This document shows positions 16,114-25,142 of a stretch of 29,931 nt of DNA, piece after piece (position 1 is the stretch's first letter; each line of letters starts with the position of its first letter). Below the pieces are notes generated by a model. That model did not search any database. It was not told the origin of the DNA and worked only from the letters and a program-made list of their open reading frames with translations. The translations under genes and the position numbers were made by a program. Where the stretch lies: assembly GCA_964439435.1 (NCBI GenBank), contig CAYTOF010000025.1:1-29931 (forward strand), in the 5' to 3' direction. Source of the DNA: CAYTOF01 sp964439435 (GTDB taxonomy: Bacteria; Bacillota; Clostridia; Oscillospirales; QAMX01).

Positions 16114-16608
16114 ATGTCAGTGTTGACTATATTTGTTAAAGGTGATGAATGCCTTGAAAAACGTTGCCACGAGGTGACCAAGTTTGACAGGCGCCTCAGA
16201 CTGTTGGTGCGTGATCTCAAGGAGACGCTTGCCGATGTCCAAGGTGTCGGCTTGGCGGCGCCGCAGATTGGGATCTTGAGACGCGTCTTTGTCTTAAACG
16301 TAGACGGGGAGTTCAAGGAATACATCAATCCCGTGATCCTGGAGAGAAACGGTGAACAGACGCCGATAGAGGGATGCCTCAGCCTGCCCGGTGTGTGGGG
16401 CAGAGTGCGAAGAGCGGAGTCCGTTCGCATAGGCGCATATGATGCAGAGGGAAATTATTTTGAAGAAAGTGCCCAAGGTCTCATCGCAGAGGCATATGAG
16501 CACGAATGCGATCACCTGGACGGAAAGTTGTTTGATGAGCTCATTTATGAATACTGCGACCCGGAGGATTTCAGCCGAGAGCGAGAGGGAGACAGGGAAG
16601 AGGCATAA
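16114..16608 (+). CDS. def: Peptide deformylase
   Basis: A 164-residue metalloenzyme that removes the formyl group from nascent N-terminal methionine. All three signature motifs are intact: GVGLAAPQIG (residues 44-53), EGCLSLPG (86-93, metal ligand Cys88) and HECDH (130-134, metal ligands His130 and His134, catalytic Glu131). The acidic C-terminal tail is short. ATG 16114 has GCGAGGTG upstream. It is paired with fmt, which installs the same formyl group on the initiator tRNA; the two lie 38 nt apart, with a small hairpin GCAG-TGAAATG-CTGC between them. Confidence 0.97.
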   Translation: MSVLTIFVKGDECLEKRCHEVTKFDRRLRLLVRDLKETLADVQGVGLAAPQIGILRRVFVLNVDGEFKEYINPVILERNGEQTPIEGCLSLPGVWGRVRRAESVRIGAYDAEGNYFEESAQGLIAEAYEHECDHLDGKLFDELIYEYCDPEDFSREREGDREEA

Positions 16609-16646
16609 GACACATGCAGTGAAATGCTGCACTTTGGAGTGACAAA

Positions 16647-17600
16647 ATGAAGACAAGTAAAGAGATAAGAATACTGTTCATGGGCACACCGGAGATTGCC
16701 TCTGCGTCTTTGACCTATTTGATTGAACAGGGCTACAATATTGTGGGTGTTGTCTGCAGACCGGACCGAAGGCGCGATCGCGGTCAGAAAATCTGCGCTC
16801 CTCCGGTAAAGGACTGTGGGGAATTCCACTGTGTGCCGGTAATTCAACCGGAAACACTGAAAGACGAGGCCTTTGCGCCCTACCTTGAGGAATATTTACC
16901 GGAGCTCATTGTTGTCGTGGCATATGGCAAGATACTGCCAAAATATGTTCTGGACTACCCAAAATACGGGTGCTTGAACCTTCACGCCTCAATTCTGCCC
17001 CTTTACAGAGGAGCTGCTCCCATCCAGAGATCTATAATGAACGGGGAGCTTGAAACAGGGCTTTCGACAATGTATATGTCTGAGGGTATGGACGAAGGGG
17101 ACGTCATCCACACAGTAAAAACGCCCATTGCGCAAGACGAGACAGCCGGGGAGCTTTCAGCCCGCTTGGCAGATTTGGGAGGCCCCTTGCTTGCCAAAAC
17201 AATAGACGAAGTTGTCGCCGGAACAAACCCGCGCATCCCGCAGGAGCATTTGGAGGCGACCTATGCTCCCATGATATCCAAAACAGAATCGCGACTTGAT
17301 TTTAGTAAAAGTGCCAAGGAAGTATACAACACATTCAGAGGTCTGACGCCAAATCCCGGCACGAATATCTGCAATCGCGGGAGGTTGTTGCGCATCACGA
17401 GGATGTCTCTCTCCGAAGGGAAAACACCGAAAGGAAAGCCCGGAGAAGTGGTGTGCGCTTCAAAACAAGGTCTCTTTATTTGTTGCGGTGACGGGAGGAG
17501 CATAAGCATAGACAGGCTTGCCCCTCAGGGCAGACGCGAAATGAGCTTTTTGGACTATGTAAATGGCAGATGCATTAAAAAGGGCGATGTTTTAGAATGA
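16647..17600 (+). CDS. fmt: Methionyl-tRNA formyltransferase
   Basis: A 317-residue enzyme that uses 10-formyl-THF to formylate Met-tRNAfMet. N-terminal Rossmann domain opens with IRILFMGTPEIA, and the catalytic region LNLHASILPLYRGAAPIQ contains the SLLP-like signature and the catalytic His; the Asp-containing loop is SEGMDEGDVIH. The C-terminal OB-like tRNA-binding domain follows (about 205-310, with GLTPNPGTNIC). ATG 16647 has TTGGAGTG upstream. The stop codon overlaps the rsmB start (ATGA, 17597-17600), a coupled arrangement conserved in Bacillota. Confidence 0.97.
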   Translation: MKTSKEIRILFMGTPEIASASLTYLIEQGYNIVGVVCRPDRRRDRGQKICAPPVKDCGEFHCVPVIQPETLKDEAFAPYLEEYLPELIVVVAYGKILPKYVLDYPKYGCLNLHASILPLYRGAAPIQRSIMNGELETGLSTMYMSEGMDEGDVIHTVKTPIAQDETAGELSARLADLGGPLLAKTIDEVVAGTNPRIPQEHLEATYAPMISKTESRLDFSKSAKEVYNTFRGLTPNPGTNICNRGRLLRITRMSLSEGKTPKGKPGEVVCASKQGLFICCGDGRSISIDRLAPQGRREMSFLDYVNGRCIKKGDVLE

Positions 17601-18946
17601 ACAGGCGTGAAAATGCGAGATACTGCTCCGTCATGGCTCTGTCCCGCGGCGACAAAGAAGGCCTGTACGGCGATATAAATATAAACGATGCGATATCAGC
17701 CTTGAAGCTCAACCCCCGCGAAGCGGCTCTTGCCTCAAGGCTTTATTATGGTGTCATTCAAAACAGATTGTACATAGACCACTGTCTTGCAAGGGTTTCA
17801 ACACGAAAACTAAAGGAGCTTGACAGTATCGTTCTCGCAATCCTGCGTGTCGGAGCCTATCAATTATTGTTTTTGGATAAAATCCCGCCTCGTGCCGCGG
17901 TGGACGAGGCGGTGAAACTCGCAAAACAAACCAAAAATCACGCGGCGGCGGGTTTTATTAATGCGGTTTTGCGGCAACTCTCCCGCAAAAAAAGTGAGCT
18001 CTTAAAGATAGACGAAAACGATGAGATAAAAAGACTATCCATAAAATACTCCCACCCCCCCGAGCTTGTAAAACTCCTGAGAGATTTTGCGGTGGGGCAG
18101 GAGATAGAGGCATTGCTCAGAGCAAACAACGAGATACCTCCGCTGACTGTGCGAGCAAACACACTCAAAACAAGTGCCGCAGAGCTTATGTCCGCACTGG
18201 TGGAGCAGGGCATTGAGGCAGAGCACCTAGCGTTTCCCGATATCTGCTTACATCTTTGGGGTTTGGGGGATGTAGCGCAAAACGAAGGCTATCAAAAGGG
18301 GTTGTTCAGCGTACAAGATGCGGCATCGACTCTGTCTGTTTTGGCTCTGGAGCTCAAACAGGGGGATGTTGTCATAGATGTGTGCGCAGCTCCCGGCGGC
18401 AAGAGTCTCTGTGCAGCGGAGCTTACGGCAGATCTGGCAAAAATCATCTCCTGTGACATAAGCGAGAAAAAACTGGAACAGGTCAAAACCGAGGCAGTGC
18501 GGCTTGGGATTGGCTCGATAGAAACGCATCACAGGGATGCAAGGGTTTTAAACCCAAGCTGGTTAAATTCCGAAGGACAGGGGATTGCAGACTGTGTGAT
18601 AGCCGACCTGCCCTGCTCAGGGTTCGGAGTTATAAGGAAAAAACCTGATATAAGGTACAAGAATTTGGACGAAACAGAGAGTTTGCCCGCACTGCAGCTT
18701 GAGATACTCAAAACGGTGAAAAACTATGTGAAGCCCGGAGGAGTATTGCTTTACTCAACGTGTACCCTGCTCAGACGGGAAAATGAAGATGTGGTCCGAG
18801 AGTTTTTAAAGAGCGGAGATTTCACACTGACCGACTTTTTTGAATCGGCGGACCCAAAATACCGATCGGTCGAGGGCATGCTGACCCTCTATCCCCACAT
18901 ACACGGTACAGATGGGTTTTTCATCTGCAAGATGGAACGTAAATAA
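17597..18946 (+). CDS. rsmB: 16S rRNA (cytosine(967)-C5)-methyltransferase RsmB
   Basis: A 449-residue SAM-dependent rRNA methyltransferase (Sun/Fmu family). The N-terminal NusB-like RNA-binding domain spans about residues 1-135 (LGVIQN-type YYGVIQNRLYIDHCL, AILRVGAYQLLFLDKIPPRAAVDEAV). The catalytic domain has SAM motif VIDVCAAPGGKSLCAAE, motif IV ADLPCSGFGVIRKKPDIR and motif VI YSTCTLLRRENEDVV with the nucleophilic Cys. Length matches the family. The start overlaps the fmt stop by 4 nt. It is one of two rRNA methyltransferase genes in the operon, with rlmN following after 36 nt. Confidence 0.96.
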   Translation: MNRRENARYCSVMALSRGDKEGLYGDININDAISALKLNPREAALASRLYYGVIQNRLYIDHCLARVSTRKLKELDSIVLAILRVGAYQLLFLDKIPPRAAVDEAVKLAKQTKNHAAAGFINAVLRQLSRKKSELLKIDENDEIKRLSIKYSHPPELVKLLRDFAVGQEIEALLRANNEIPPLTVRANTLKTSAAELMSALVEQGIEAEHLAFPDICLHLWGLGDVAQNEGYQKGLFSVQDAASTLSVLALELKQGDVVIDVCAAPGGKSLCAAELTADLAKIISCDISEKKLEQVKTEAVRLGIGSIETHHRDARVLNPSWLNSEGQGIADCVIADLPCSGFGVIRKKPDIRYKNLDETESLPALQLEILKTVKNYVKPGGVLLYSTCTLLRRENEDVVREFLKSGDFTLTDFFESADPKYRSVEGMLTLYPHIHGTDGFFICKMERK

Positions 18947-18982
18947 GCACCGCCTTTTGTATTGAAAAAATAAAGGAGCTCT

Positions 18983-20032
18983 ATGATTTTAACGCTGCCC
19001 GGGACAGACAAAACAGATATTCTCTCCATGGAAAGACATGAAATAAAAGCCGCGCTGTCAAAGATGGGCCAGCAGAGCTACCGAGCTGACCAGCTTTTTG
19101 CCCGTCTTCACAGATATGTCGGTGGCTTTGATGACTTTACGGAATTGCCGGAAACCCTAAGGGCGGAGCTTGCCAAAAGATTTATGATCACGCAGCTAGA
19201 TATTCGTGAAAATCAGGTGTCTAAAGACGGCACGGTGAAGCTTTTGCAAAAAACAACGGATGGCAATTTCATAGAGAGTGTCATCATGAGATACAAACAC
19301 GGCAACAGCCTTTGCCTCTCAACACAAGTCGGCTGCAGGATGGGTTGTGACTTCTGTGCCTCCACCAAGGGCGGATTGATACGAGGCCTTGCGCCCTCGG
19401 AGATGCTCATGCAGGTGAAGCTTGCAAGTGGGTTCATATCCGAGCGGATATCAAATATTGTGTTGATGGGAATCGGCGAACCCCTGGACAATTTTGAGAG
19501 TGTTGTCTGTTTTCTTAAACTAGTGGGGGATAAAAACTCCTTTAACATAGGGCAAAGACATATCACACTTTCAACCTGCGGACTGGTGGACAGAATGGAC
19601 GAACTTTCAAAGCTGCGACTCGGGATAACCCTTTCGATATCCCTCCATGCGCCGGATGATGATTTGCGTTCACAGCTCATGCCGATAAACCGAAGATTTG
19701 GCGTAAATGAGGTCATAGATGCCGCAAAGCGATATCAAGAGGCGACAGGGCGGAGAGTGTCATACGAATATGCCCTTATAAAAGATATGAACGACGGAGA
19801 AAATCACGCAAAAGCCCTAGCCCTGTTGTTGAGAAACAGCGGAGCCCATGTAAATTTGATCAGACTCAATGAGATAGAGCACAGCTCATACAGGGCGACA
19901 TCGGAGGAAAGAGCTGTTGCATTTCAAAACATGCTAAAGGATTTTGGCATTAACACCACAATCAGACGAAGACTTGGCGCAGACATATCAGGGGCTTGCG
20001 GGCAGTTGAGAGCGAAGTCTTTAAAACCTTGA
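18983..20032 (+). CDS. rlmN: Dual-specificity 23S rRNA A2503 / tRNA A37 C2-methyltransferase RlmN
   Basis: A 349-residue radical-SAM enzyme that methylates C2 of A2503 in 23S rRNA and, in characterised members, A37 of some tRNAs. The radical-SAM cluster motif is CRMGCDFC (Cys118, Cys122, Cys125). The N-terminal accessory domain (QSYRADQLFARLH) resembles other RlmN proteins, GIGEPLDNFE is the SAM-binding GxGEPL motif, and the C-terminal GADISGACGQL carries the methyl-carrying Cys. The length and the absence of Cfr-specific features favour housekeeping RlmN over resistance Cfr. Start ATG 18983 has AAAGGAG upstream. Confidence 0.96.
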   Translation: MILTLPGTDKTDILSMERHEIKAALSKMGQQSYRADQLFARLHRYVGGFDDFTELPETLRAELAKRFMITQLDIRENQVSKDGTVKLLQKTTDGNFIESVIMRYKHGNSLCLSTQVGCRMGCDFCASTKGGLIRGLAPSEMLMQVKLASGFISERISNIVLMGIGEPLDNFESVVCFLKLVGDKNSFNIGQRHITLSTCGLVDRMDELSKLRLGITLSISLHAPDDDLRSQLMPINRRFGVNEVIDAAKRYQEATGRRVSYEYALIKDMNDGENHAKALALLLRNSGAHVNLIRLNEIEHSSYRATSEERAVAFQNMLKDFGINTTIRRRLGADISGACGQLRAKSLKP

Positions 20033-20137
20033 GATGCAAATATATTCAACTCAAAGGAGAAAAGTGCGGAGTGGGAGTTTTTCCATAGAATCATTTAAGG
20101 CAGAGGCGGAGTACCGGCATTTCAAGGTTACTGACAG
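20033..20137 (+). other. Gap after rlmN; no gene seen
   Basis: Together with the next element this forms a 243-nt non-coding stretch before the phosphatase start. A ribosome-binding-like AAAGGAG (about 20053) is followed only by a very short GTG frame. No clear terminator stem was found after rlmN. Confidence 0.4.
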
Positions 20138-20166
20138 TTGTGCAAAAGACATTTTAATGGTAAAAT
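20138..20166 (+). promoter_or_regulatory. Probable internal promoter for prpC-prkC-rsgA
   Basis: TTGTGC (20138-20143), a 17-bp spacer and TAAAAT (20161-20166) preceded by TGG form a plausible extended -10 promoter 110 nt upstream of the phosphatase start. Confidence 0.5.
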
Positions 20167-20275
20167 AAAGTTTAACCAAATACATAATGCACAAGGACAC
20201 ATATATCTGTGGCTGTGCAACGTACCTTTGCTAAAGACAGACAGAGAGAAATGGCAAGCAATGGGGGGAAGTGCG

Positions 20276-21010
20276 ATGACGGCTGTTGGTGCAACTGACA
20301 GGGGCAGACGCCGCAAAGACAATCAGGACAACTACTATATAAATGTCATACGTTCCGAAAAACAAGCTCTTTTGATAGTGTGTGACGGTATGGGCGGCGC
20401 CAGATCGGGGAATATCGCCAGTGATTTGTCAATCACTATTTTTGCCGCCGAGGTTAAAAAAAGGCAGAAGCCGAGCATGAGTACCGCATATATGCGTTCT
20501 GCCATGCTCACCGCGGCGTCGATTGCCAATGCCCTCACCTACGAAAAATCCCTTGAGTCATCTGCTTATTCCGGTATGGGCTCCACATTGGTGGCAATGC
20601 TTGCAAATGATGACAACGCATGCATACTCAATGTGGGGGACAGCAGAGCTTATCATGTTCGGAACAAAAAGATCAACCGCTTGACACATGACCACTCCTT
20701 GGCTCAGGAAAAAATAGATAAAGGAGAGCTGAGCCCGGAGGAGGCATATACACACCCCTCGAAAAACTTTATAACCAGGGCGATGGGCACTGAACCCTCG
20801 GTCAATCCCGATACATTTGAAATCAAAATTGCCAGGGGAGATATAATCCTCTTGTGCTCCGATGGGCTGTCTAATCTTGTCGAAGAAGAAGAGATGCTGG
20901 ATGAACTGCTCTCATGTGAAGACATATCGGATTGCCCCGCAAAGCTCATTGAACTCGCAAACAGGCGGGGAGGAACAGACAATATCACTGTTGTCATTTA
21001 TAAGAAATAA
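20276..21010 (+). CDS. prpC: PP2C-family serine/threonine protein phosphatase (PrpC/Stp)
   Basis: A 244-residue Mg/Mn-dependent phosphatase that reverses phosphorylation by the adjacent PASTA kinase. Motifs in order: MTAVGATDRGRRRKDNQDNY (first metal Asp), VCDGMGGARSGNIAS (second metal Asp), SGMGSTLVAML, NVGDSRAYHVR, LTHDHSL, ITRAMGT, LLCSDGLSNLVEEEEM and GGTDNITVVI (C-terminal metal Asp). The start is put at ATG 20276 with GGGGGGAAG upstream, because the protein then begins at the conserved N-terminus; the open frame extends upstream to 20138 but codes for nothing PP2C-like. It is 30 nt from prkC, the standard pair in Bacillota. Confidence 0.95.
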   Translation: MTAVGATDRGRRRKDNQDNYYINVIRSEKQALLIVCDGMGGARSGNIASDLSITIFAAEVKKRQKPSMSTAYMRSAMLTAASIANALTYEKSLESSAYSGMGSTLVAMLANDDNACILNVGDSRAYHVRNKKINRLTHDHSLAQEKIDKGELSPEEAYTHPSKNFITRAMGTEPSVNPDTFEIKIARGDIILLCSDGLSNLVEEEEMLDELLSCEDISDCPAKLIELANRRGGTDNITVVIYKK

Positions 21011-21040
21011 AATGCCAAAAATCACTTACGAGGTAATCGT

Positions 21041-23020
21041 ATGGACATATATCTAAACAAGGTACTGGACGATCGATATGAAATAATAGAGATTATCGGT
21101 ACCGGCGGCATGGCCATAGTTTACAAGGCGCTGGACAAGAAACTTGGCAGACCGGTTGCGGTGAAAATCTTGAAAAATGACTTGCGAAGCGACAAAGAGC
21201 TGCGCAATCGCTTTCACGCGGAATCAGAAGCTGTGGCAAGACTTAATCATCCAAATATAATCAATGTTTTCGATGTCAGCACAAATGACGATATCGACTA
21301 TTTTGTCATGGAACTTATAGACGGCATAACCCTAAAGCAATATATCAACCACAGAAAGACACTGTCCATAAAAGAAGCGCTCCACTTTACGGTTCAGATT
21401 TTAAAAGGGCTGGAACACGCCCATTCAAAAATGATTGTCCACAGGGACATAAAACCGCAAAACATCATGATATTGCGCGACGGCGCCGTTAAAGTGACGG
21501 ATTTTGGCATAGCGCGCATCGCGGGCGCCTCCCGTGACTACACTACAAATCATGAAAATGCATATGGCTCTGTCCACTACATAGCCCCGGAGCAGGCCAG
21601 ATGTGAAGAGACAGACGGGCGCGCGGACATATATGCTGTCGGTGTCATACTCTATGAGATGCTGACGGGCAGTTTGCCCTATGAAGGAGACAATGTGGTC
21701 TCCATCGCCATGCAGCATATCAACTCCTCGCCGGTGCCTCCGCGCGAATTAAACCCTGAAATACCCGAAACTCTTGAAGATATAACCCTTGGGGCACTGT
21801 GCGGCGATCTGAGCAAGAGATATGCAAATGCGGAGGAAATGATAGAGGATATCGAGGGGTTTCGCCAGAGCCCATCTGCATTTGTGCCGCGTGCCTCCGC
21901 TTTTAGAACGGGTGCAAGTGACACTGTGCGCTTTTTCCCATCCGACACCATGCCGCCGCAAATCGTGCGCAACCCCGCAGTGAAAAACACCCCCGACACA
22001 GAAACCGCGGACATTGTGCCCGTCGGCGGCAAAAAGGTCAATATCATGCCTGTTCTTGCGGCTTTGATCGCCTTGATGGTGCTTATTGCTACAGCGGTGG
22101 CCCTTTGGATCACTATCATCAGTCCCGGCTCCGAGACCAAGGATGTGAAGGTCCCCAATTTGGTCGGGCGCACATATGCGGATGTACAGGCGGATAAGAC
22201 CTTGGATTTTGAACTGGTCATAGTCGGAGATCGATTTGACAATTTATACGAAGCGGGCGTGATTGTACAGCAAAATCAAAATGTGGGCAGAACGGTGAAG
22301 TCCGGCAGCACAATCGAGCTTGTCCTGAGCCTTGGGAAGCGCACCGCCAAGATGCCAAACTATATGAATCAACTCTATACCGATGCCAACAACGACATGA
22401 AGATGCTGATGCATGACGGCGTCACGGTAACTTATCTCTTTGAGACATCCAAAACCGTCACCAGAAATCACATCATACGTACCAATCCAGTGGAAGGACA
22501 GACAATAATTGCAGGGCAAACAATCACCTTTTATATCAGCAGCGGTCATGAAGAGGATGTTGTTGCCATACCAAAGCTGATTGGCGAGAGTGAGCTCAGG
22601 GCGCGAAGCCTCTTAATCGACTCAGGCCTTTCGATTGGCTCTGTCACATATGAGACAAACGACAGCTACCCATCGGGCACTGTTATCAACTACAGCCCTT
22701 CAGCTGAATTTGTGCCAAAGGGCACAGAGGTGAGCTTGACAGTCAGCAGGCAGAGCACCACAGTCACCGAAACAGAGCCGGTCACAGAAGAACCCCCTGA
22801 GCCCATATCCTTGGATTGGACATTGATGCTGCCACAGGGAGAGGAGTTTCCGGAATCATATCTTGTTGAGATATATCACAAGGGCGCGATTATCTACAGC
22901 GGGACACATGAAAAGACAGAAAATGAAATCACACTGAATGTCGAAGGAGAGGGCACTGTTGAAATGGAGATATTTATAGACTCGGTGCTTTGGAAAACAG
23001 AAGATTTGTTATTCTCATAA
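21041..23020 (+). CDS. prkC: PASTA-domain Ser/Thr protein kinase (PrkC/Stk1)
   Basis: A 659-residue transmembrane kinase that senses muropeptides or lipid II outside and phosphorylates targets inside. Cytoplasmic kinase domain (about 10-275): Gly-loop IGTGGMAIVYKA, Lys42, catalytic HRDIKPQN with Asp136, DFGIAR and APEQ. A juxtamembrane linker leads to one transmembrane helix (about 336-362). Outside are three PASTA repeats (about 368-571, beginning VKVPNLVGRTYADVQ, KMPNYMNQLY and AIPKLIGESELRARS). A Thr/Glu/Pro-rich linker (TTVTETEPVTEEPPEP) then connects to an 80-residue C-terminal beta-rich segment of the kind seen after the PASTA repeats in some Bacillota kinases. ATG 21041 has CGAGGTAA upstream. 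Confidence 0.96.
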   Translation: MDIYLNKVLDDRYEIIEIIGTGGMAIVYKALDKKLGRPVAVKILKNDLRSDKELRNRFHAESEAVARLNHPNIINVFDVSTNDDIDYFVMELIDGITLKQYINHRKTLSIKEALHFTVQILKGLEHAHSKMIVHRDIKPQNIMILRDGAVKVTDFGIARIAGASRDYTTNHENAYGSVHYIAPEQARCEETDGRADIYAVGVILYEMLTGSLPYEGDNVVSIAMQHINSSPVPPRELNPEIPETLEDITLGALCGDLSKRYANAEEMIEDIEGFRQSPSAFVPRASAFRTGASDTVRFFPSDTMPPQIVRNPAVKNTPDTETADIVPVGGKKVNIMPVLAALIALMVLIATAVALWITIISPGSETKDVKVPNLVGRTYADVQADKTLDFELVIVGDRFDNLYEAGVIVQQNQNVGRTVKSGSTIELVLSLGKRTAKMPNYMNQLYTDANNDMKMLMHDGVTVTYLFETSKTVTRNHIIRTNPVEGQTIIAGQTITFYISSGHEEDVVAIPKLIGESELRARSLLIDSGLSIGSVTYETNDSYPSGTVINYSPSAEFVPKGTEVSLTVSRQSTTVTETEPVTEEPPEPISLDWTLMLPQGEEFPESYLVEIYHKGAIIYSGTHEKTENEITLNVEGEGTVEMEIFIDSVLWKTEDLLFS

Positions 23021-23037
23021 GGAGGCACACTAAAATC

Positions 23038-23986
23038 TTGTCTAAAGGAATGATTGTCAAAACCTCAAGGGATATATACGACGTTTTGGACTTGGAAGAT
23101 GGCAATGTTGTTCGCTGTTCTGTGCGCGGAAGGATGCGTCTTGGAGATACCGTGCCCCTGGCGGGGGATCTGGTGAACTATGCAACAAGCCACAGTGGAA
23201 GTGACACCGCAAAAAACAAAAGTGAAAAAGAAACACCTGTCTCTGAAAAGAGGGGCGTAATTTTGGAAATACTGCCACGCAAAAACTCTCTTACTCGTCC
23301 TCCGATGGCCAATGCGGACAAGCTGATAATCGTTGTCTCGATGGTTCCTCCGGTGACGCCGTTGGAGCTGATAGACACCCTGACCGCTCTGGCAGAGCAC
23401 AACGGCATAGAGCCTGTCATATGTCTGAACAAAATTGACCTATATGAAGATATGAGCCTTTTGGAAATATATAAGCGTGTCGGCTATGATACCTGCGCTG
23501 TGAGTGCGCAAACAGGAGAGGGCATTGAGGATTTGTTGAGCATCGCCCGAGGTCATCTGTCGGTGTTGACAGGGAACTCAGGTGTGGGTAAATCGAGCAT
23601 CTTAAACAAGCTCCTGCCCGGCAGCGATGCGAAAACCGGGGCTCTGAGCGAGCGAATAGGCAGGGGCAGACAGACCACACGCTATGTTGAGCTGTTCCCA
23701 CTGGAGGGGGGAGGATATGTGGCGGACACCCCGGGATATGCGGCTTTCGANNNNNNNNNNAGTTACAATGGAGCTGACAGATGCTGAACAATTGCCGTTT
23801 TATTTTCCCGAGTTTGACAGATATATAGGCAAATGTCGCTTTAACAACTGCGGACACCATAAAGATGAAGGTTGTGCCATTACAGAGGCGCTCTCCCGCG
23901 GAGAGATAACCCCATCTCGATATGAGAGCTTTATCCGCATAAAAACGGCAATAGATGCCATGGAACCCGATTATTCCAGGAGATAG
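23038..23986 (+). CDS. rsgA: Ribosome small-subunit-dependent GTPase RsgA, interrupted by an assembly gap
   Basis: A circularly permuted GTPase that matures the 30S subunit. The N-terminal OB-fold (MIVKTSRDIYDV...CSVRGRMRLGD) carries an unusual polar insert of about 20 residues (SHSGSDTAKNKSEKETPVSE). G motifs appear in permuted order: NKID (G4), SAQTGEG (G5), then GNSGVGKSS (G1) and DTPGYAAF (G3). After the ten-N gap (23751-23760) the zinc-finger domain resumes with FPEFDRYIGKCRFNNCGHHKDEGC. The two halves are in different frames as written; an actual gap length divisible by three, including zero, restores one frame. TTG 23038, 12 nt after GGAGG, is the likely start; ATG 23050 is the alternative. 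It follows prkC by 17 nt, a conserved pairing. Confidence 0.93.
23751..23760. other. Ten-N assembly gap inside rsgA
   Basis: Ten N in a row. Joining the flanks with zero missing bases gives an uninterrupted RsgA reading TPGYAAFEVTMELTDAEQL, so the true gap may be nil or a small multiple of three. Confidence 0.95.
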
Positions 23987-24025
23987 GATTTAGACAGAGT
24001 TCTCGGAGGAAATTCACAATAAATT

Positions 24026-25090
24026 ATGAAAAATCAAAGGTTGACAATTATCCAAAGGAGCAAATCATGCCGCAAATCCGCAGTGATGGCGGCGATTTTG
24101 CTGTTTCTTATCCTGCTTGGCCCGGTGGGTTGCGTCGGAGCGGAGTTTAAAGAAAAATATCAAGTGACCTTTGCAATGGATACGGTGTTGGAGCTGCGCA
24201 TCTACGGGGAAAATGCGCAGGAGGCGCTGAGTTCGTGCACTTCCATTGCCGGTGAACTTGATGTGCTGTTGTCCACGCAAAACAACGAGAGCATAGTGCA
24301 CAAAATCAACACAGCAAATGAGCCGATTACCATACCTCCTGAAGTTTCCTATCTCTTGGAGGTTTCAGATGAGGTGTCATCACGCAGTGACGGGGCATTT
24401 GATGTCACAATATATCCCTTGGTCCTGTCTTGGGGTTTTACAACCGAGGAATACAGAATCCCAAGCGCTAAAGAGCTGGAAAACGCACACAACCTTGTAG
24501 GCTACGAAAAAATCAATCTGGAGAACGATATCTTAACCCTTCCCGAAGGTGTGATGCTGGATTTTGGTGGCATCGCAAAGGGCTATGCGACTGATCGGAT
24601 GAAACAGATACTCGAAGAAAAAGAGGTAAAGAGCGCCATCATCTCCTTTGGCGGCAATGTGTTGGCATATGGGACCAAACCCGGAGGGAAAGCGTGGAAA
24701 GTAGGTGTCCAGGACCCGGCGGATGCCAATTCGCTTGCCGCCATACTGTCGGTGAAGGACAGCTTTGTGATAACCTCCGGCGGATATCAAAGGTATTTTG
24801 AGCGGGACGACATAAGATACCATCACATAATCGACCCCGCCACAGGTTATCCCGCCAAATCAGGTCTCATTTCGGTGACGATTGTGTGCGATGACGGCAC
24901 TCGAGCCGATGCACTTTCAACGGCGCTGTTTGTGCTCGGAGAAGAGGCCGCGCTGAAATACTATGACAACTACGGCGGATTTGAAGTTTTGCTGATCAAC
25001 GAGAAGGGCGAACTGATCATCACACAGGGGCTCAAAGACCACGCAAGCAGCATCAACACAGAAAAGTATACCGTTAGATATCATGAATAG
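24026..25090 (+). CDS. apbE: FAD:protein FMN transferase, ApbE-family lipoprotein
   Basis: A 354-residue flavinyltransferase that attaches FMN from FAD to Thr/Ser of membrane or extracytoplasmic flavoproteins such as Rnf/Nqr subunits or fumarate-reductase-like proteins. N-terminal export signal: basic stretch, hydrophobic core ILLFLILLG, then PVGC at about residue 36, a non-canonical lipobox (Pro at -3). The catalytic domain has FAMDTVLELRIYG, GAFDVTIYPLVLSWGF, LDFGGIAKGYATD (FAD/Mg site), SFGGNVLAYG, HHIIDPATGYPA and TRADALSTALFVLG, all typical. It follows rsgA by 39 nt, where many Clostridia have rpe and a thiamine pyrophosphokinase. ATG 24026 has only a modest GGAGGA about 18 nt upstream, so a later start (ATG 24068 or 24085) is possible. 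Confidence 0.93.
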   Translation: MKNQRLTIIQRSKSCRKSAVMAAILLFLILLGPVGCVGAEFKEKYQVTFAMDTVLELRIYGENAQEALSSCTSIAGELDVLLSTQNNESIVHKINTANEPITIPPEVSYLLEVSDEVSSRSDGAFDVTIYPLVLSWGFTTEEYRIPSAKELENAHNLVGYEKINLENDILTLPEGVMLDFGGIAKGYATDRMKQILEEKEVKSAIISFGGNVLAYGTKPGGKAWKVGVQDPADANSLAAILSVKDSFVITSGGYQRYFERDDIRYHHIIDPATGYPAKSGLISVTIVCDDGTRADALSTALFVLGEEAALKYYDNYGGFEVLLINEKGELIITQGLKDHASSINTEKYTVRYHE

Positions 25091-25142
25091 GTAGGCATAA
25101 AACACAGTTTAAAATACTGCTGCATTGGATTTCAAGCATGAT

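Noticed and set aside
16615..16629. Hairpin GCAG-TGAAATG-CTGC between def and fmt as a terminator
   Set aside because: A four-pair stem without a T-run, in a tightly packed operon; too weak.
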